43,949 nt of DNA from an uncultured Clostridia bacterium (GCA_937934775.1 CALGYL010000326.1:1-43949); one strand, 5' to 3'. Counted from the first letter of the stretch, positions 14,765 to 23,066 are shown. The notes: generated from the letters alone by a model not told the origin. Program-made: numbers and translations.

Positions 14765-15727
14765 TCAACCCTCGTTTAAAAAATCCTGAAGCGCCGAACG
14801 CACCGCGTCGACGCCGGTCAATGTCATCACATGCTGGCGGAGTTTCGCGCAGTTCCGGGCGCCTTGCGCGTAGGAGACGACATGGCTGCGCATCTCCCGC
14901 ACCGCCCGCTCCTCGCCGTGAAGGGCGGTCAGCATGTCCAGGTGCCGCATCGCCATCTCCAGTTTCTCCCGGATGGTAGGCGGCACAAACGCCTCGCCTC
15001 GCATCCCGCAGGCGATCTCCCGGAACACCCATGGGTTTCCCCGGGCAGCCCGACCCACCCCGACGCCCTGGCAGCCAGTCTCCGCGATCATCGCGCGGGC
15101 GTCCTGGAAGGAGGCGATGTCGCCGTTGCCGATTACCGGAATATCTACCGCATCAACGACCTCCGCAATCACGCGCCGGTCGGCTCTGCCGGAATAAAAC
15201 TGGTCCCGGGTGCGTGCGTGGACAGTGACCGCCGCAGCGCCCTCCCCTTCCGCGATCCTGGCAACCTCCGGTGCGTTGACGTGCGCCGGGTCCCAGCCGG
15301 ATCGGATTTTGACCGTAACCGGAAGCTCCGACGCCCTGACCACCGCGGCGATCACACGGCCCGCCAGCAGAGGTTCCTTCATCAGCGCCGAACCCTCGCC
15401 GCCTGAGACGATCTTGGGTGCGGGGCAGCCCATATTGATGTCGACAAAGGAAAAGCCCTGGCCGCTGAGCCGCCGCGCGGCCTCGGCCATGGCCTCTGGT
15501 TCCCGCCCGAACAGTTGCACCCCCACCGGCCCCTCATGCTGGGCGTGCAGGAGCAGCTGAACCGCGGCCCGATGGCCGGGGCTCATCAGGTACCCCTTCG
15601 CGCTGACCATCTCGGTGGTGGAAAAGGAAGCGCCCAACTCCCGGCAGATCAGCCGGAAGGTGACGTCGGTGACGCCGGCCATCGGGCAGAGGCCGGCGCC
15701 CTCGGAAAATGCCTGACTCAAAATCAT
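14765..15727 (-). CDS. dus: tRNA-dihydrouridine synthase (DusB-type)
   Basis: This 320-residue FMN-dependent enzyme reduces specific uridines in tRNA to dihydrouridine. It shows the Dus TIM-barrel start LCPMAGVTDVTFRLICRE, the motif VDINMGCPAPK with catalytic Cys101, VKIRSGW, TVHARTRDQFYSG, and the FMN-phosphate site IGNGDI with GVGVGRAARGNPW. These fit the DusB subgroup of Bacillota. The open frame extends to 15805, but the ATG at 15727 forms a four-base ATGA overlap with the upstream gene and matches family starts. It is part of the overlapping run ending in rlmH, so two RNA-modification enzymes share one transcript. Confidence 0.94.
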   Translation of the reverse strand: MILSQAFSEGAGLCPMAGVTDVTFRLICRELGASFSTTEMVSAKGYLMSPGHRAAVQLLLHAQHEGPVGVQLFGREPEAMAEAARRLSGQGFSFVDINMGCPAPKIVSGGEGSALMKEPLLAGRVIAAVVRASELPVTVKIRSGWDPAHVNAPEVARIAEGEGAAAVTVHARTRDQFYSGRADRRVIAEVVDAVDIPVIGNGDIASFQDARAMIAETGCQGVGVGRAARGNPWVFREIACGMRGEAFVPPTIREKLEMAMRHLDMLTALHGEERAVREMRSHVVSYAQGARNCAKLRQHVMTLTGVDAVRSALQDFLNEG

Positions 15728-16293
15728 TGCGGCGACACGGTTGGCGCGGGTGTCGGCTCGGGCTCCAGAATGATCTGCGTCTGCTTCATGCCCGCGATCT
15801 TCCACTGACCCTTAACCCGGTAGAGGACCATGCTGTAGCGGCCGCCCTGCCACACCGGCGGGGTGGCGGACAGTACGCCCGACTTGACCAGCGCGCTTTT
15901 TGTAGAAACCACGCTGCCGTGGATCACCGGAACGCGGTAGACGATGGTCGCCTGGGCGGTATCCTCCCAGGGCCAGCTCCAGATCCACTCCAGCTTGACG
16001 TTGCTCTCAAAATCGGTGATTTTATAGTTCACATAGGGCGACTGACTGGAAAGGCCCAGCGCCAGCGCATCGTCGCTCTTCAGGAAATCCGCGCGGAAAT
16101 AGCTGTTCAGAGATTCCGAATCCTCACGCGTCAAGATGACTTCCGTGCGCTGACGCATGCCGTCATTTAAAAGAATATAGATATTGGCCGCGTTCATCGA
16201 AAGGTAGAACGCGAGGATCAGAACCGATGCAATCACGCTGAACATCAGCAGGCGCGACGCAATAAACCACAGAACCCGGCGGATGTACTTCAC
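15724..16293 (-). CDS. Membrane-anchored hypothetical protein with extracytoplasmic domain
   Basis: This 189-residue protein has one N-terminal membrane segment (about residues 8-31) after basic residues, then an extracytoplasmic domain with alternating strands and several Trp residues (LEWIWSWPWED), and a short Pro/Thr tail (EPEPTPAPTVSPQ). The soluble part resembles small NTF2-like or conjugal-transfer-like accessory domains only in general shape; I do not recognise a family. The start is GTG 16293, nine bases after GGAG. It lies 56 bp after the MotB-like gene and overlaps dus by four bases. Its position right after the MotA/MotB-like pair makes it a candidate partner of that complex. Confidence 0.7.
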   Translation of the reverse strand: MKYIRRVLWFIASRLLMFSVIASVLILAFYLSMNAANIYILLNDGMRQRTEVILTREDSESLNSYFRADFLKSDDALALGLSSQSPYVNYKITDFESNVKLEWIWSWPWEDTAQATIVYRVPVIHGSVVSTKSALVKSGVLSATPPVWQGGRYSMVLYRVKGQWKIAGMKQTQIILEPEPTPAPTVSPQ

Positions 16294-16349
16294 TCAAGAA
16301 CGCTCCATTTCAACCGGCTTACGCCCAGGATACGGGGTCCGCTGCCAAG

Positions 16350-17291
16350 TCACCCGGCCCGCGCCGCACGCAGCGTGTCATTGTTTGGGTAGAACCGGAA
16401 TACCGCGCGGGACTCGCCGTTCGCATCCGTCCGGACGCCCGAAAGCCCTTTGTCCCGAATTACCGTTCGCCCGGCATCGTCCAGCGCGGTGGCGTCCTGG
16501 GCGTATTCCAGAATGGCCAGCGCACGCCGCGCGGCTAGATTCATCGTTTGCTCGTCCCCGGTCGGCTCCAGCACCTCCACGGACAGCGCCGCGATGGCTT
16601 CGCCGCTTATCGTATTGTACCAGACAGGCAAAAACGTGTCCAGCACCTGTTCTCCAGACTCGGTGAGCGCCGCGGAACTGCCGCTGAAGAGAGCGCGCAT
16701 CTCCACCGAAACGCCGCCCTCGTCGTCCACGGCGGCGGATATGCCCGCGACTTGAAGCGCCGCCGTCAGCGAGGCCGCAATGCGGCTGCGCGCGTCCAGC
16801 GAATGATCCACCGCCTGCTGAAGCGCCACATAATCCTCAAGCCGGGCATCATAATCTTCCTGTTTGTTCTTCAGGTTCTGCTCCCGGGCGGCCAGATCGT
16901 TCTGGGCCTGGGTCAGCGCCGCGCGATCGTTTGCAAGAGATTGTGCGCCCGAGGCAAGCGCCTGTTCCCGCGCGGTCAGATCCGCGCCGTCCGCGTCAAT
17001 CTGCGCCTTCTGAGCCGCCAGCGCCGTTTGCGCTGTGGATAAGGCCGCCTCCTGATCCGCAAGGGACGTGTCACGCTGATCCAGCGCCGACCTTCGCTGG
17101 TCGAGCTCCGCCTCCCGCTGGTCAAGGGTCTTGCCGCGCGTGACGGCATCGGCCAATTTCCGTTCGTTGACCGACTGCTGCTCGAACGCGCCATAGACCA
17201 GAACTACGGCGACAACCAGCAGAACCAGCGCCATCATTGCGCTCACCGGCAGGCCGGTCGCCGCTCGCCTACCCCTCGGCTTCATGGTCAT
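16350..17291 (-). CDS. MotB/OmpA-like membrane-anchored coiled-coil protein
   Basis: This 313-residue protein has an N-terminal basic stretch, one membrane segment (about 13-36), a long Ala/Gln/Arg/Asp-rich coiled coil (about 40-175) and a C-terminal OmpA/MotB-like domain (about 185-305; LFSGSSAALTESGEQVLD, then LAARRALAILEY). The architecture is that of stator B subunits such as MotB and ZorB. Two hallmarks are missing: there is no Asp or Glu inside the membrane segment, where MotB carries the proton-binding Asp, and the OmpA peptidoglycan-binding GHTD motif is not evident, although the RRA arginines remain. It overlaps the MotA-like gene by four bases. No flagellar genes or zorCDE genes are nearby. 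A torque-generating role is therefore doubtful; a non-motile scaffold or a divergent motor are both possible. Confidence 0.72.
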   Translation of the reverse strand: MTMKPRGRRAATGLPVSAMMALVLLVVAVVLVYGAFEQQSVNERKLADAVTRGKTLDQREAELDQRRSALDQRDTSLADQEAALSTAQTALAAQKAQIDADGADLTAREQALASGAQSLANDRAALTQAQNDLAAREQNLKNKQEDYDARLEDYVALQQAVDHSLDARSRIAASLTAALQVAGISAAVDDEGGVSVEMRALFSGSSAALTESGEQVLDTFLPVWYNTISGEAIAALSVEVLEPTGDEQTMNLAARRALAILEYAQDATALDDAGRTVIRDKGLSGVRTDANGESRAVFRFYPNNDTLRAARAG

Positions 17292-18832
17292 CGCCCTCCG
17301 TACGCCGTGATGTGGTCGACGGCGTCTTCCAGCGCGGCCTGCGCGGAGCGCAGCGTGTCGGTGAGCCGGTCAGCCTGCCCAGCGTAGATGGCGGCGGTGT
17401 CGTCCAATAGATCGGGCAGTCTGCCCAGCGTGGCCTTAATGTTCTCCATCAGCCAGTTGAGCTGGTCGCTGGTCTTTCCGGCGCTCTGGAAGAAGGAGCC
17501 GTAGGCCTTTTCGATCTCCCGGCTGACGCCCTGGCTCAGCGCCTGATGGCTCTGCGTTAGCGCTTCGCTGGACTTTTTCAGTTCCTCCGCGGCGCGGGTC
17601 ATGGCCTGGCTAGCGGACAGCGTATTGTCGGTGGATACTTTCGCAAACTGGTCCGCCGCGTTCTGGAACGACATAAGCGCTCTGGACCACTCATTTTGCA
17701 GTTTGCCCACCGACAGGAGATAGTTGTTCTGCTGCCGGGCAACGATTTCCAGGTGCTCCACGTTGGCGGAGATGCGGCCATACCCCTCCTCCACCATCGC
17801 CTGCGCCCCGCCCAGGCGGGTCAGGTAGCCGTCGAACTTGTCAATCATGTCCTGAGACAACCGCTGTGCCTCGCTCATGTCGTGGGACACGCGGGCCATG
17901 CCGTCAGAGGCCTTTTTCAGGTCGTCCTGAATCTGCTGGTGGCTTTTGCACAGCCCGTCGATGGTTTGGGACAGCTTTTCCATGCCGCCGCCCATCCGCT
18001 CGTCCAGAAGGCCCACAAAGCGGCTGACCAGCGCGTCAACGCCGCGCACCTGCTCCTTCGACGCAGACTGCGTAAAGCGCTCCAGCTCGCCGGTCAAAGG
18101 CGCAAGCGCCTTGGTCATCGAGGTCGCGAAGCGGTCGGCCAGCCTGCCCGAGATCTCGTCGGACATCGTCTGGATGCGCTCCGCCTGTTCCCGCTGCAAA
18201 AGCGCCGCCTGTACGGCGGGGTCCACCTGCGGCGCGCCCGCATACCGGGCCATCGCGTCACAAAACGCCGTCAGCGCGCCCTGCGCGCCGCTCATCGTCG
18301 CGCGGTGGATGATCGAAAACAGAACGGCCAGCGCGCCCCCCGCGATGGCAGGTGCCAGCGAGAGCCGGACGGCGGTAAGCATCTGGGCCGTATCGGTCGC
18401 GGCCGGAAGGCCCTGCCACAGCCCGATCAGCGTACCCAAAAAGCCCAGCGACATCATGATGCCGGGCGCGGCATCGGCCAGCGCCGCCGTCTCGGGCGGG
18501 CAGACCTCGTCCTCGCCAATGTAGTCCTCCACCTTGGCACTGGCCTCGAACTGCTCCTCCAGGAAGGTCTGGGTTTTGAGAAACGCGCTCCAGCGAACCT
18601 GCATCGCGCTGCCCAGGAAGTTCTCCTCCCGCCAGGACCTTTTCGCTTTTTCACCCTTCCGGATGGAGCGCGCCCCGCGAAGGAGCGCCTGCCGGGATGC
18701 CGTCAGCGGCGCGATGCAACGGATCAGGCAGTACAGAAACACCACCGCCAGCAGGATATAGAGGATCAAGTTGATCCCACCGGACAGGAAAAAACCGTTC
18801 AGCCCTGAGTTAACGGTTGAGAGCAACTTCAT
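17288..18832 (-). CDS. MotA/TolQ/ExbB-like proton channel protein with long coiled-coil tail
   Basis: This 514-residue protein has three membrane segments (about 18-42, 121-143, 157-176). The pair MMSLGFLGTLIGLWQGL and LSLAPAIAGGALAVLFSIIHR resembles the MotA/ExbB channel signature. A 330-residue cytoplasmic tail with heptad-like, Gln/Ser/Ala/Lys-rich helices follows. Stator A subunits with such tails are known in ZorA of the Zorya defence system, but here only the A and B partners are present. ATG 18832 has GGAGGG directly against it; a TTG at 18826 has a better seven-base spacing and may be the true start. It is 65 bp downstream of ugd and heads the overlapping run to rlmH. Function unknown. 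Confidence 0.75.
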   Translation of the reverse strand: MKLLSTVNSGLNGFFLSGGINLILYILLAVVFLYCLIRCIAPLTASRQALLRGARSIRKGEKAKRSWREENFLGSAMQVRWSAFLKTQTFLEEQFEASAKVEDYIGEDEVCPPETAALADAAPGIMMSLGFLGTLIGLWQGLPAATDTAQMLTAVRLSLAPAIAGGALAVLFSIIHRATMSGAQGALTAFCDAMARYAGAPQVDPAVQAALLQREQAERIQTMSDEISGRLADRFATSMTKALAPLTGELERFTQSASKEQVRGVDALVSRFVGLLDERMGGGMEKLSQTIDGLCKSHQQIQDDLKKASDGMARVSHDMSEAQRLSQDMIDKFDGYLTRLGGAQAMVEEGYGRISANVEHLEIVARQQNNYLLSVGKLQNEWSRALMSFQNAADQFAKVSTDNTLSASQAMTRAAEELKKSSEALTQSHQALSQGVSREIEKAYGSFFQSAGKTSDQLNWLMENIKATLGRLPDLLDDTAAIYAGQADRLTDTLRSAQAALEDAVDHITAYGGR

Positions 18833-18897
18833 CCCTCCACTTCCGGCCGCATTGGTACAGGATTCTCATCATGAGACGCGAAAGCGCCCCGCTTGGT

Positions 18898-20223
18898 TCA
18901 TTTTCCCGCCGGAATTCCGCCCTTCCGTCCGATGGAGTGGTATTCGACGCCTGCGGCGGCCATCTTTGCCGAATCGAACAGATTGCGCCCATCGTAAACC
19001 AGGGGCGTGCGCATACGCGCTTTGAAGTCGTCCGGCGTGAGCGCGCGGATCTGCGGCCACTCGGTAAACGTAAAGCACACGTTGGCGTCCTTCAGCGCGT
19101 CCTCCGGCGACTTTTCATTGATCACCTGGCCGGGGAATCTGCGCTCAAAGGCCGGAGCCGCGACCGGATCAAAGAAGTGGATGATCGCCCCCGCGTCCAG
19201 AAGCAGCTGCACGTTGTCCAGCGCGGGCGCTTCCCGGAGGTCGTCCGTGCCCGCTTTGAACGCCACGCCCAGCACCGCAACCTTCAGCCGATTGAAGGTG
19301 ATCAGCCTGCGGCAAGCCTTCCGAAACAGCACCGTCTTCTGCGCCTCGTTGACCTCCACCGCCGCGTCCACCGTGCGAAGCCGATAGCCGAACTGTCCGG
19401 CCAGAAAGCGCAGCGCTTTGGTATCCTTGGGGAAGCAGCTGCCGCCGTAGCCCACGCCGGCGTTCAGGTAACGCTTGCCGATGCGCTCGTCATAGCTCAT
19501 GCCGCGCGCCACTTCGGTAATGTCCGCGCCCACCAGTTCGCACAGGTTTGCGATGTCGTTCATATAGGAGATCTTCAGCGCCAGAAAATCGTTGGAGGCA
19601 TACTTGATCATCTCCGCGCTGCGGCGGCCCACCGAGACGATCGGAAGCCCGAAGGGCTCATAGATTTCCTTGAGCAGGCGCTCGGCCTTTTCGCTCTCGG
19701 TGCCGATGATGATGCGCTGGGCATGCAGCGTATCGTGCACCGCGGTGCCCTGCGCCAGAAATTCGGGGTTGGAGGCCACCTCGACCGATACGTTGTGGGC
19801 CAGGAAATCATGGATGAACTGCTCCACCTTGTCGTTGGTGCCCACCGGCACGGTGGACTTGACCACGACCAGACAATCCTTCTCAACGGATTCGGCGATC
19901 TGCCGCGCGGCGGTTGCGATGTAGGACAGATTGGCCGAGCCGTCAGGCAATTCCGGCGTCCCCACGCCAATGAAGATGGCGTCGGCGTTTTTATAGGCTG
20001 CCTCGTAGTTGGTGGTATACTGGATGCGCCCGGCGGATAACGTCTCGCGCATCAATTCTTCCAGGCCCTCTTCATAGATCGGGCATTCGCCTTCGCGCAT
20101 TCTTCGGACCTTATCCTCGTCCACGTCGACGCAGGTCACCTGATGCCCCATGTGCGCGAAGCACACGCCCGCCACCAGGCCCACATAGCCCGTGCCCGCC
20201 ACCGCGATATGATATGCTTTCAT
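18898..20223 (-). CDS. ugd: UDP-glucose 6-dehydrogenase (nucleotide-sugar dehydrogenase)
   Basis: This 441-residue enzyme oxidises UDP-glucose to UDP-glucuronate with two NAD+. It has the Rossmann motif VAGTGYVGL (8-16), STVPVGT, the substrate-binding segment SNPEFLAQGTAVHD, K207/N211 in MIKYASNDFLALKISYMNDIA, and catalytic Cys263 in GYGGSCFPKDTKAL. The C-terminal domain (about 310-441; VAVLGVAFKAGTDDLREAPAL) is typical. Other UDP-sugar specificities, such as ManNAc dehydrogenases, are possible but the motifs best fit UDP-glucose. GGAGA eight bases before ATG 20223 and a good upstream promoter support the start. No capsule genes are adjacent; its product would feed acidic surface polysaccharides. 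Confidence 0.93.
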   Translation of the reverse strand: MKAYHIAVAGTGYVGLVAGVCFAHMGHQVTCVDVDEDKVRRMREGECPIYEEGLEELMRETLSAGRIQYTTNYEAAYKNADAIFIGVGTPELPDGSANLSYIATAARQIAESVEKDCLVVVKSTVPVGTNDKVEQFIHDFLAHNVSVEVASNPEFLAQGTAVHDTLHAQRIIIGTESEKAERLLKEIYEPFGLPIVSVGRRSAEMIKYASNDFLALKISYMNDIANLCELVGADITEVARGMSYDERIGKRYLNAGVGYGGSCFPKDTKALRFLAGQFGYRLRTVDAAVEVNEAQKTVLFRKACRRLITFNRLKVAVLGVAFKAGTDDLREAPALDNVQLLLDAGAIIHFFDPVAAPAFERRFPGQVINEKSPEDALKDANVCFTFTEWPQIRALTPDDFKARMRTPLVYDGRNLFDSAKMAAAGVEYHSIGRKGGIPAGK

Positions 20224-20331
20224 ACATCTTCTCCAATCCGCTGAAATATACCAATTTCAGTTTCCTCCCGCCGCCCGATGGGTCCCGGGCAGCGGAAGCG
20301 CCCCGCATTGGCATAGCGCGTCGGTGGGAAT

Positions 20332-20360
20332 ATTATAGCATCCTTCCATTAGGAATACAA
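20332..20360 (-). promoter_or_regulatory. Sigma-A promoter of ugd
   Basis: On the minus strand TTGTAT, 17 bases and a perfect TATAAT (20332-20337). The leader is about 100 bases and contains a 7-bp hairpin, CTGAAAT/ATTTCAG, at 20241-20260. Nothing else is seen in the 300-bp gap except the terminator at 20467-20496. Confidence 0.6.
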
Positions 20361-20466
20361 ACAGAAATACGGCGCGGGCCGTTCGGGGCGGCCTGGACGC
20401 AAGGCGCGCGGAACCTTCCCGCGCATTATGTAACTGGATCACAGCCCGGCAGTCCCTTTGCCGCGT

Positions 20467-20496
20467 GAAAAATCCCGCGCCATTCGGCGCGGGATT
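20467..20496 (-). terminator. Intrinsic terminator after the SH3 gene
   Basis: A perfect 11-bp GC-rich stem (AATCCCGCGCC at 20471-20481 with 20486-20496, loop ATTC) runs directly into TTTTT on the minus strand, 29 bp after the stop codon. Confidence 0.92.
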
Positions 20497-20524
20497 CAAT
20501 GCTTTTTCCGGTACGCAGCGGGCG

Positions 20525-21016
20525 TTACGCAGCCATCAGGTTCTTCAGCGGCACATAGCCGACCTTGCCGTTCTTGATCACCCGGATCAGGCCCCAGTTG
20601 CCCGATTTGGCCAACAACACCACGGTGTACTTGCGGGTCAGCGTACCTTTGACGCTGGATTTGGAGGTAGCCTTCTTGTAGACCTTGATGCCCTTGGAAG
20701 AGCTGGCCCGGTAGATTTTCCCCACGTCGTAGGTACGGTAATACTTCAGGTTGGAGGGGAACACGTAACCAACCAGCCCGTTGGATGTCTTGATGCGCCA
20801 CCAGTTGTTTTTGGTGCTCAAATGGATGACTTTCTCGCCCTTCTTGAGCTTGCCGACAACCTGAGAGCCGGACTGCGGCTTCTCGCGAATCCGTACGCCA
20901 CTTTCAGTTGACCTGTAGATCTTGCCCTTCTCCGCCGTTACGCCAAGCGGCGCGAGGGCCAACGACGCAGCCAGTACAAGGCAAATAAGCCCAAGCACAC
21001 TTCTGCGGACTCTCAT
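20525..21016 (-). CDS. Secreted protein with two bacterial SH3 domains
   Basis: This 163-residue exported protein has a signal peptide (1 to about 28, ending PLGVTA) and two SH3b domains. The first (about 33-95) contains GVRIREKPQSGSQVVGKLKKGEKV, WWRIKTSNGLVGYVFPSNL. The second (about 98-160) contains GIKVYKKATSKSSVKGTLTRKYTV, WGLIRVIKNGKVGYVPLKNL. Bacterial SH3 domains commonly bind peptidoglycan peptides, so this is probably a wall-associated protein without an enzymatic domain. AAGGAGAGG before ATG 21016 decides the start over a longer frame to 21097. An extended -10 lies upstream and a strong terminator downstream, so it is monocistronic. Confidence 0.87.
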   Translation of the reverse strand: MRVRRSVLGLICLVLAASLALAPLGVTAEKGKIYRSTESGVRIREKPQSGSQVVGKLKKGEKVIHLSTKNNWWRIKTSNGLVGYVFPSNLKYYRTYDVGKIYRASSSKGIKVYKKATSKSSVKGTLTRKYTVVLLAKSGNWGLIRVIKNGKVGYVPLKNLMAA

Positions 21017-21062
21017 GCGATTCCTCTCCTTACGCGGTCGTAAAGAACGCTCACTACATTCT

Positions 21063-21071
21063 ATTGTACCA
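21063..21071 (-). promoter_or_regulatory. Extended -10 promoter of the SH3 gene
   Basis: Minus-strand TGG-TACAAT forms an extended -10 (TGN-TATAAT type). The -35 region is poor (GCAAAT at 17 bases). The predicted leader is about 40 bases. Confidence 0.5.
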
Positions 21072-21130
21072 CAGCCAAGGGGTGTATTTGCATACATAGA
21101 GTTACAAATCTATTACGCAACAATCATGTT

Positions 21131-22303
21131 TTACTTGGGGTCTTTGGGCTCCCTGGGCTTGCGTCCTATCGTACCGCCAGTTACTTCGCTGGCGCCGCGG
21201 GCGAGTCTGCGTTTCATGCCGCCAAAGGTTCCGGTGGCGGCCAGCGCGTAGATCACCCCGGCGACGATTACACCGCCTATTAACCATAGGACGCCTTTCC
21301 CGGCCGATTTGTTCCCTTGCTGTGTATTTGTTTGCGAAGATTCCGCTTTTGCGGCGCCGCCGAACAGCACCTTGTCCAGAACGGTGGCCATGAACTGAGT
21401 GGACTGGATGGCCCGCTCCTTATCGGTGGTGTGGGTGCCAAACTCCAGCAGCACCGACTGCGGGTAGAGCTCCTGGTTGTAATTGCCCTTGCCGATGAAG
21501 ATGTCCTTGATCAGCCCCGGGTACATCTGGTCGGCGGTGGATTTGATCTCTTTGGCAAAATTGCGGTTGGCATCGGCGTTGGGGTTGGAGCGGCCCACCT
21601 CCAGGCGGACCTTGGAGGCTTGCTCCCCATCGATCGTCTTGTCATATTCCTTGGGATCGGGGATGCCATCCCGGTGAATGTCGATCAGCGCTTCGGGCTG
21701 CTTTTTCAAAAGTTCCTCGGCGGTCTGGCGGGACCTTCTGTACGCGCCGGCGTCGTGGGGCAGATGGCTGGACTCGTCGTAAATCACCTGCACGCCCAGC
21801 TTTTCCAGATTCTGTTTGAGCGCGTTGCCCACGTCCAGGATGCCCGCGTCCTTCGTCTTGGAGGAGGTTCCGTCGGTCGGTTCATAAGATTCGTCGGTGT
21901 GGGTGGAATACATGGCCACCAGCTTTTTGCCACCGCCCGACGCGGCAGGCGAAGCGTTGGCGGCCGTAGTCGCGCCGGGAGACGCCGAAGGCGCGTTGGT
22001 TGCCGCCGCGGCGCCCGAAAAGACGGACTGCGTTTCAATCCGGGCCTCATAGGTCTCCATGCCGATGTAGCTGGCGCTGGCGGTCAGCATCGCGTCGTCT
22101 ACGCCGGTCACGACGTAGAGCTTGTTGTCCCCCGCGATGTATTCGTCTTCCACGTAGACGCGCCCGGCGTAGGAGGTCAGGTACGCGCCGTTCCCGTCGT
22201 AGATGCGGTAAACGCTGTCGTCCTGATACTCCGGCTCCTCCGCACGGACACAGACGGGCATCAGCAGAAGCAGTAATAGCAGTATGGCGGTCAGCCGCTT
22301 CAT
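21131..22303 (-). CDS. spoIIP: Stage II sporulation protein P (SpoIIP)
   Basis: This 390-residue protein has an N-terminal signal anchor (about 5-18), a beta-rich region (30-90), an Ala/Thr/Ser linker (95-125) and the SpoIIP amidase/endopeptidase domain (127-315). Zinc-site and catalytic candidates are His135 and Glu139 (YSTHTDESYEPTDG), His210 (DIHRDG) and Glu287 (LLEFGT). SpoIIP, with SpoIID and SpoIIM, degrades septal peptidoglycan to drive engulfment of the forespore. An unusual feature is a second hydrophobic segment at 337-357 followed by a basic tail, giving a C-terminal membrane anchor that Bacillus SpoIIP lacks. It overlaps the DUF1614 gene by four bases and is read from a shared promoter that resembles the sigma-E class. 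spoIID and spoIIM are not in the window. Confidence 0.94.
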   Translation of the reverse strand: MKRLTAILLLLLLLMPVCVRAEEPEYQDDSVYRIYDGNGAYLTSYAGRVYVEDEYIAGDNKLYVVTGVDDAMLTASASYIGMETYEARIETQSVFSGAAAATNAPSASPGATTAANASPAASGGGKKLVAMYSTHTDESYEPTDGTSSKTKDAGILDVGNALKQNLEKLGVQVIYDESSHLPHDAGAYRRSRQTAEELLKKQPEALIDIHRDGIPDPKEYDKTIDGEQASKVRLEVGRSNPNADANRNFAKEIKSTADQMYPGLIKDIFIGKGNYNQELYPQSVLLEFGTHTTDKERAIQSTQFMATVLDKVLFGGAAKAESSQTNTQQGNKSAGKGVLWLIGGVIVAGVIYALAATGTFGGMKRRLARGASEVTGGTIGRKPREPKDPK

Positions 22304-22929
22304 TTTCCCCTCTCCTTCCCCGTCCTCGCGCCCCTGGTCGCACGCTCAATCAGTTCGCCGAACAGCTCCGCCAGAAGAACCGCCAGGACGCCCGCGATGA
22401 TCACCGCGTCGAACGCGCCCGCGCCGCCCAGAATCAGCGTCTGATCGATCCCCTGGCTCCAGTTGATCACCGCCTGCGCGGTATCGGCCAGCATGACGCC
22501 CAATACGCCCGCAATGAACGAAGCGCGTCTGGAGCGTCCGAACACATAGGCCACCACCGCCGCCGAAATGCCGTACAGATAGTTGGGATCGATCTGTGTT
22601 TGCTCCGGCTCCGCGGGCAGAAAGCGGCCCAGCGCGAACACCGCCGCGCCCGCCAGCACCGCCGCGATCAGCGAGCGCCATTTCTCCCAGGCGGTATCCG
22701 CCTTGACGATCAGGTAGATCGCCAGCCCCAGCGGCACCAGCGCGCCGCCGATGTTAAAGGCAAACAGCGGCGTCACCTGAATATCCGGAATAACGCCGCC
22801 CACAATGATCAGCGCGACGAACAGCATCGCCTGCTTGTCCGTCAGCCGCAGCCTGTCCAGCGCGCGCTGACCGATGCCGAACATGACGAGAATCCCGACC
22901 ACGATCAGCAGAATAAAACCAAAGGACAT
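22300..22929 (-). CDS. DUF1614-like polytopic membrane protein
   Basis: This 209-residue membrane protein has about six hydrophobic segments. The patterns FNIGGALVPLGLAIYLI, ASFIAGVLGVMLAD and ILGGAGAFDAVIIAGVLAVLLAEL fit the DUF1614 family, an uncharacterised clostridial group. SD GAGAGGTGAT precedes ATG 22929. It is the first gene of a two-gene operon with spoIIP (four-base overlap), so a role in the engulfing mother cell, for example with the SpoIIP machinery, is a reasonable inference but untested. Confidence 0.78.
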   Translation of the reverse strand: MSFGFILLIVVGILVMFGIGQRALDRLRLTDKQAMLFVALIIVGGVIPDIQVTPLFAFNIGGALVPLGLAIYLIVKADTAWEKWRSLIAAVLAGAAVFALGRFLPAEPEQTQIDPNYLYGISAAVVAYVFGRSRRASFIAGVLGVMLADTAQAVINWSQGIDQTLILGGAGAFDAVIIAGVLAVLLAELFGELIERATRGARTGKERGK

Positions 22930-22947
22930 ACCATCACCTCTCGCGTG

Positions 22948-22977
22948 ACAGTATGTCCATTCGTACGGGGATCATTC
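22948..22977 (-). promoter_or_regulatory. Candidate mother-cell (sigma-E-like) promoter of DUF1614-spoIIP
   Basis: On the minus strand GAATGAT (-35), 15 bases and CATACTGT (-10) resemble the sigma-E pattern KMATATT-N14/15-CATACAHT (five of seven at -35). spoIIP is sigma-E-controlled in Bacillus, so the match is biologically consistent. The leader would be only about 12 bases. Confidence 0.45.
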
Positions 22978-23066
22978 CATTGTCAGAACCGGCGGAAAAC
23001 GGATATAGCCGCCGCCATGCGGATTTTGCTTTCGCGGCGAAAAGCCGGGAAACGGATTTTTTCGCC

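Noticed and set aside
16350..18832. Zorya anti-phage system
   Set aside because: The A/B pair resembles ZorAB in architecture, but no helicase or nuclease partners (ZorC/D/E) flank it; neighbours are housekeeping genes, and the B protein lacks the membrane Asp.
20241..20313. Third MITE-like copy starting at ATACCAAT (20248)
   Set aside because: Only the eight-base end matches; no matching right end, no TCGATGCAG at offset 44 and no long inverted arms.
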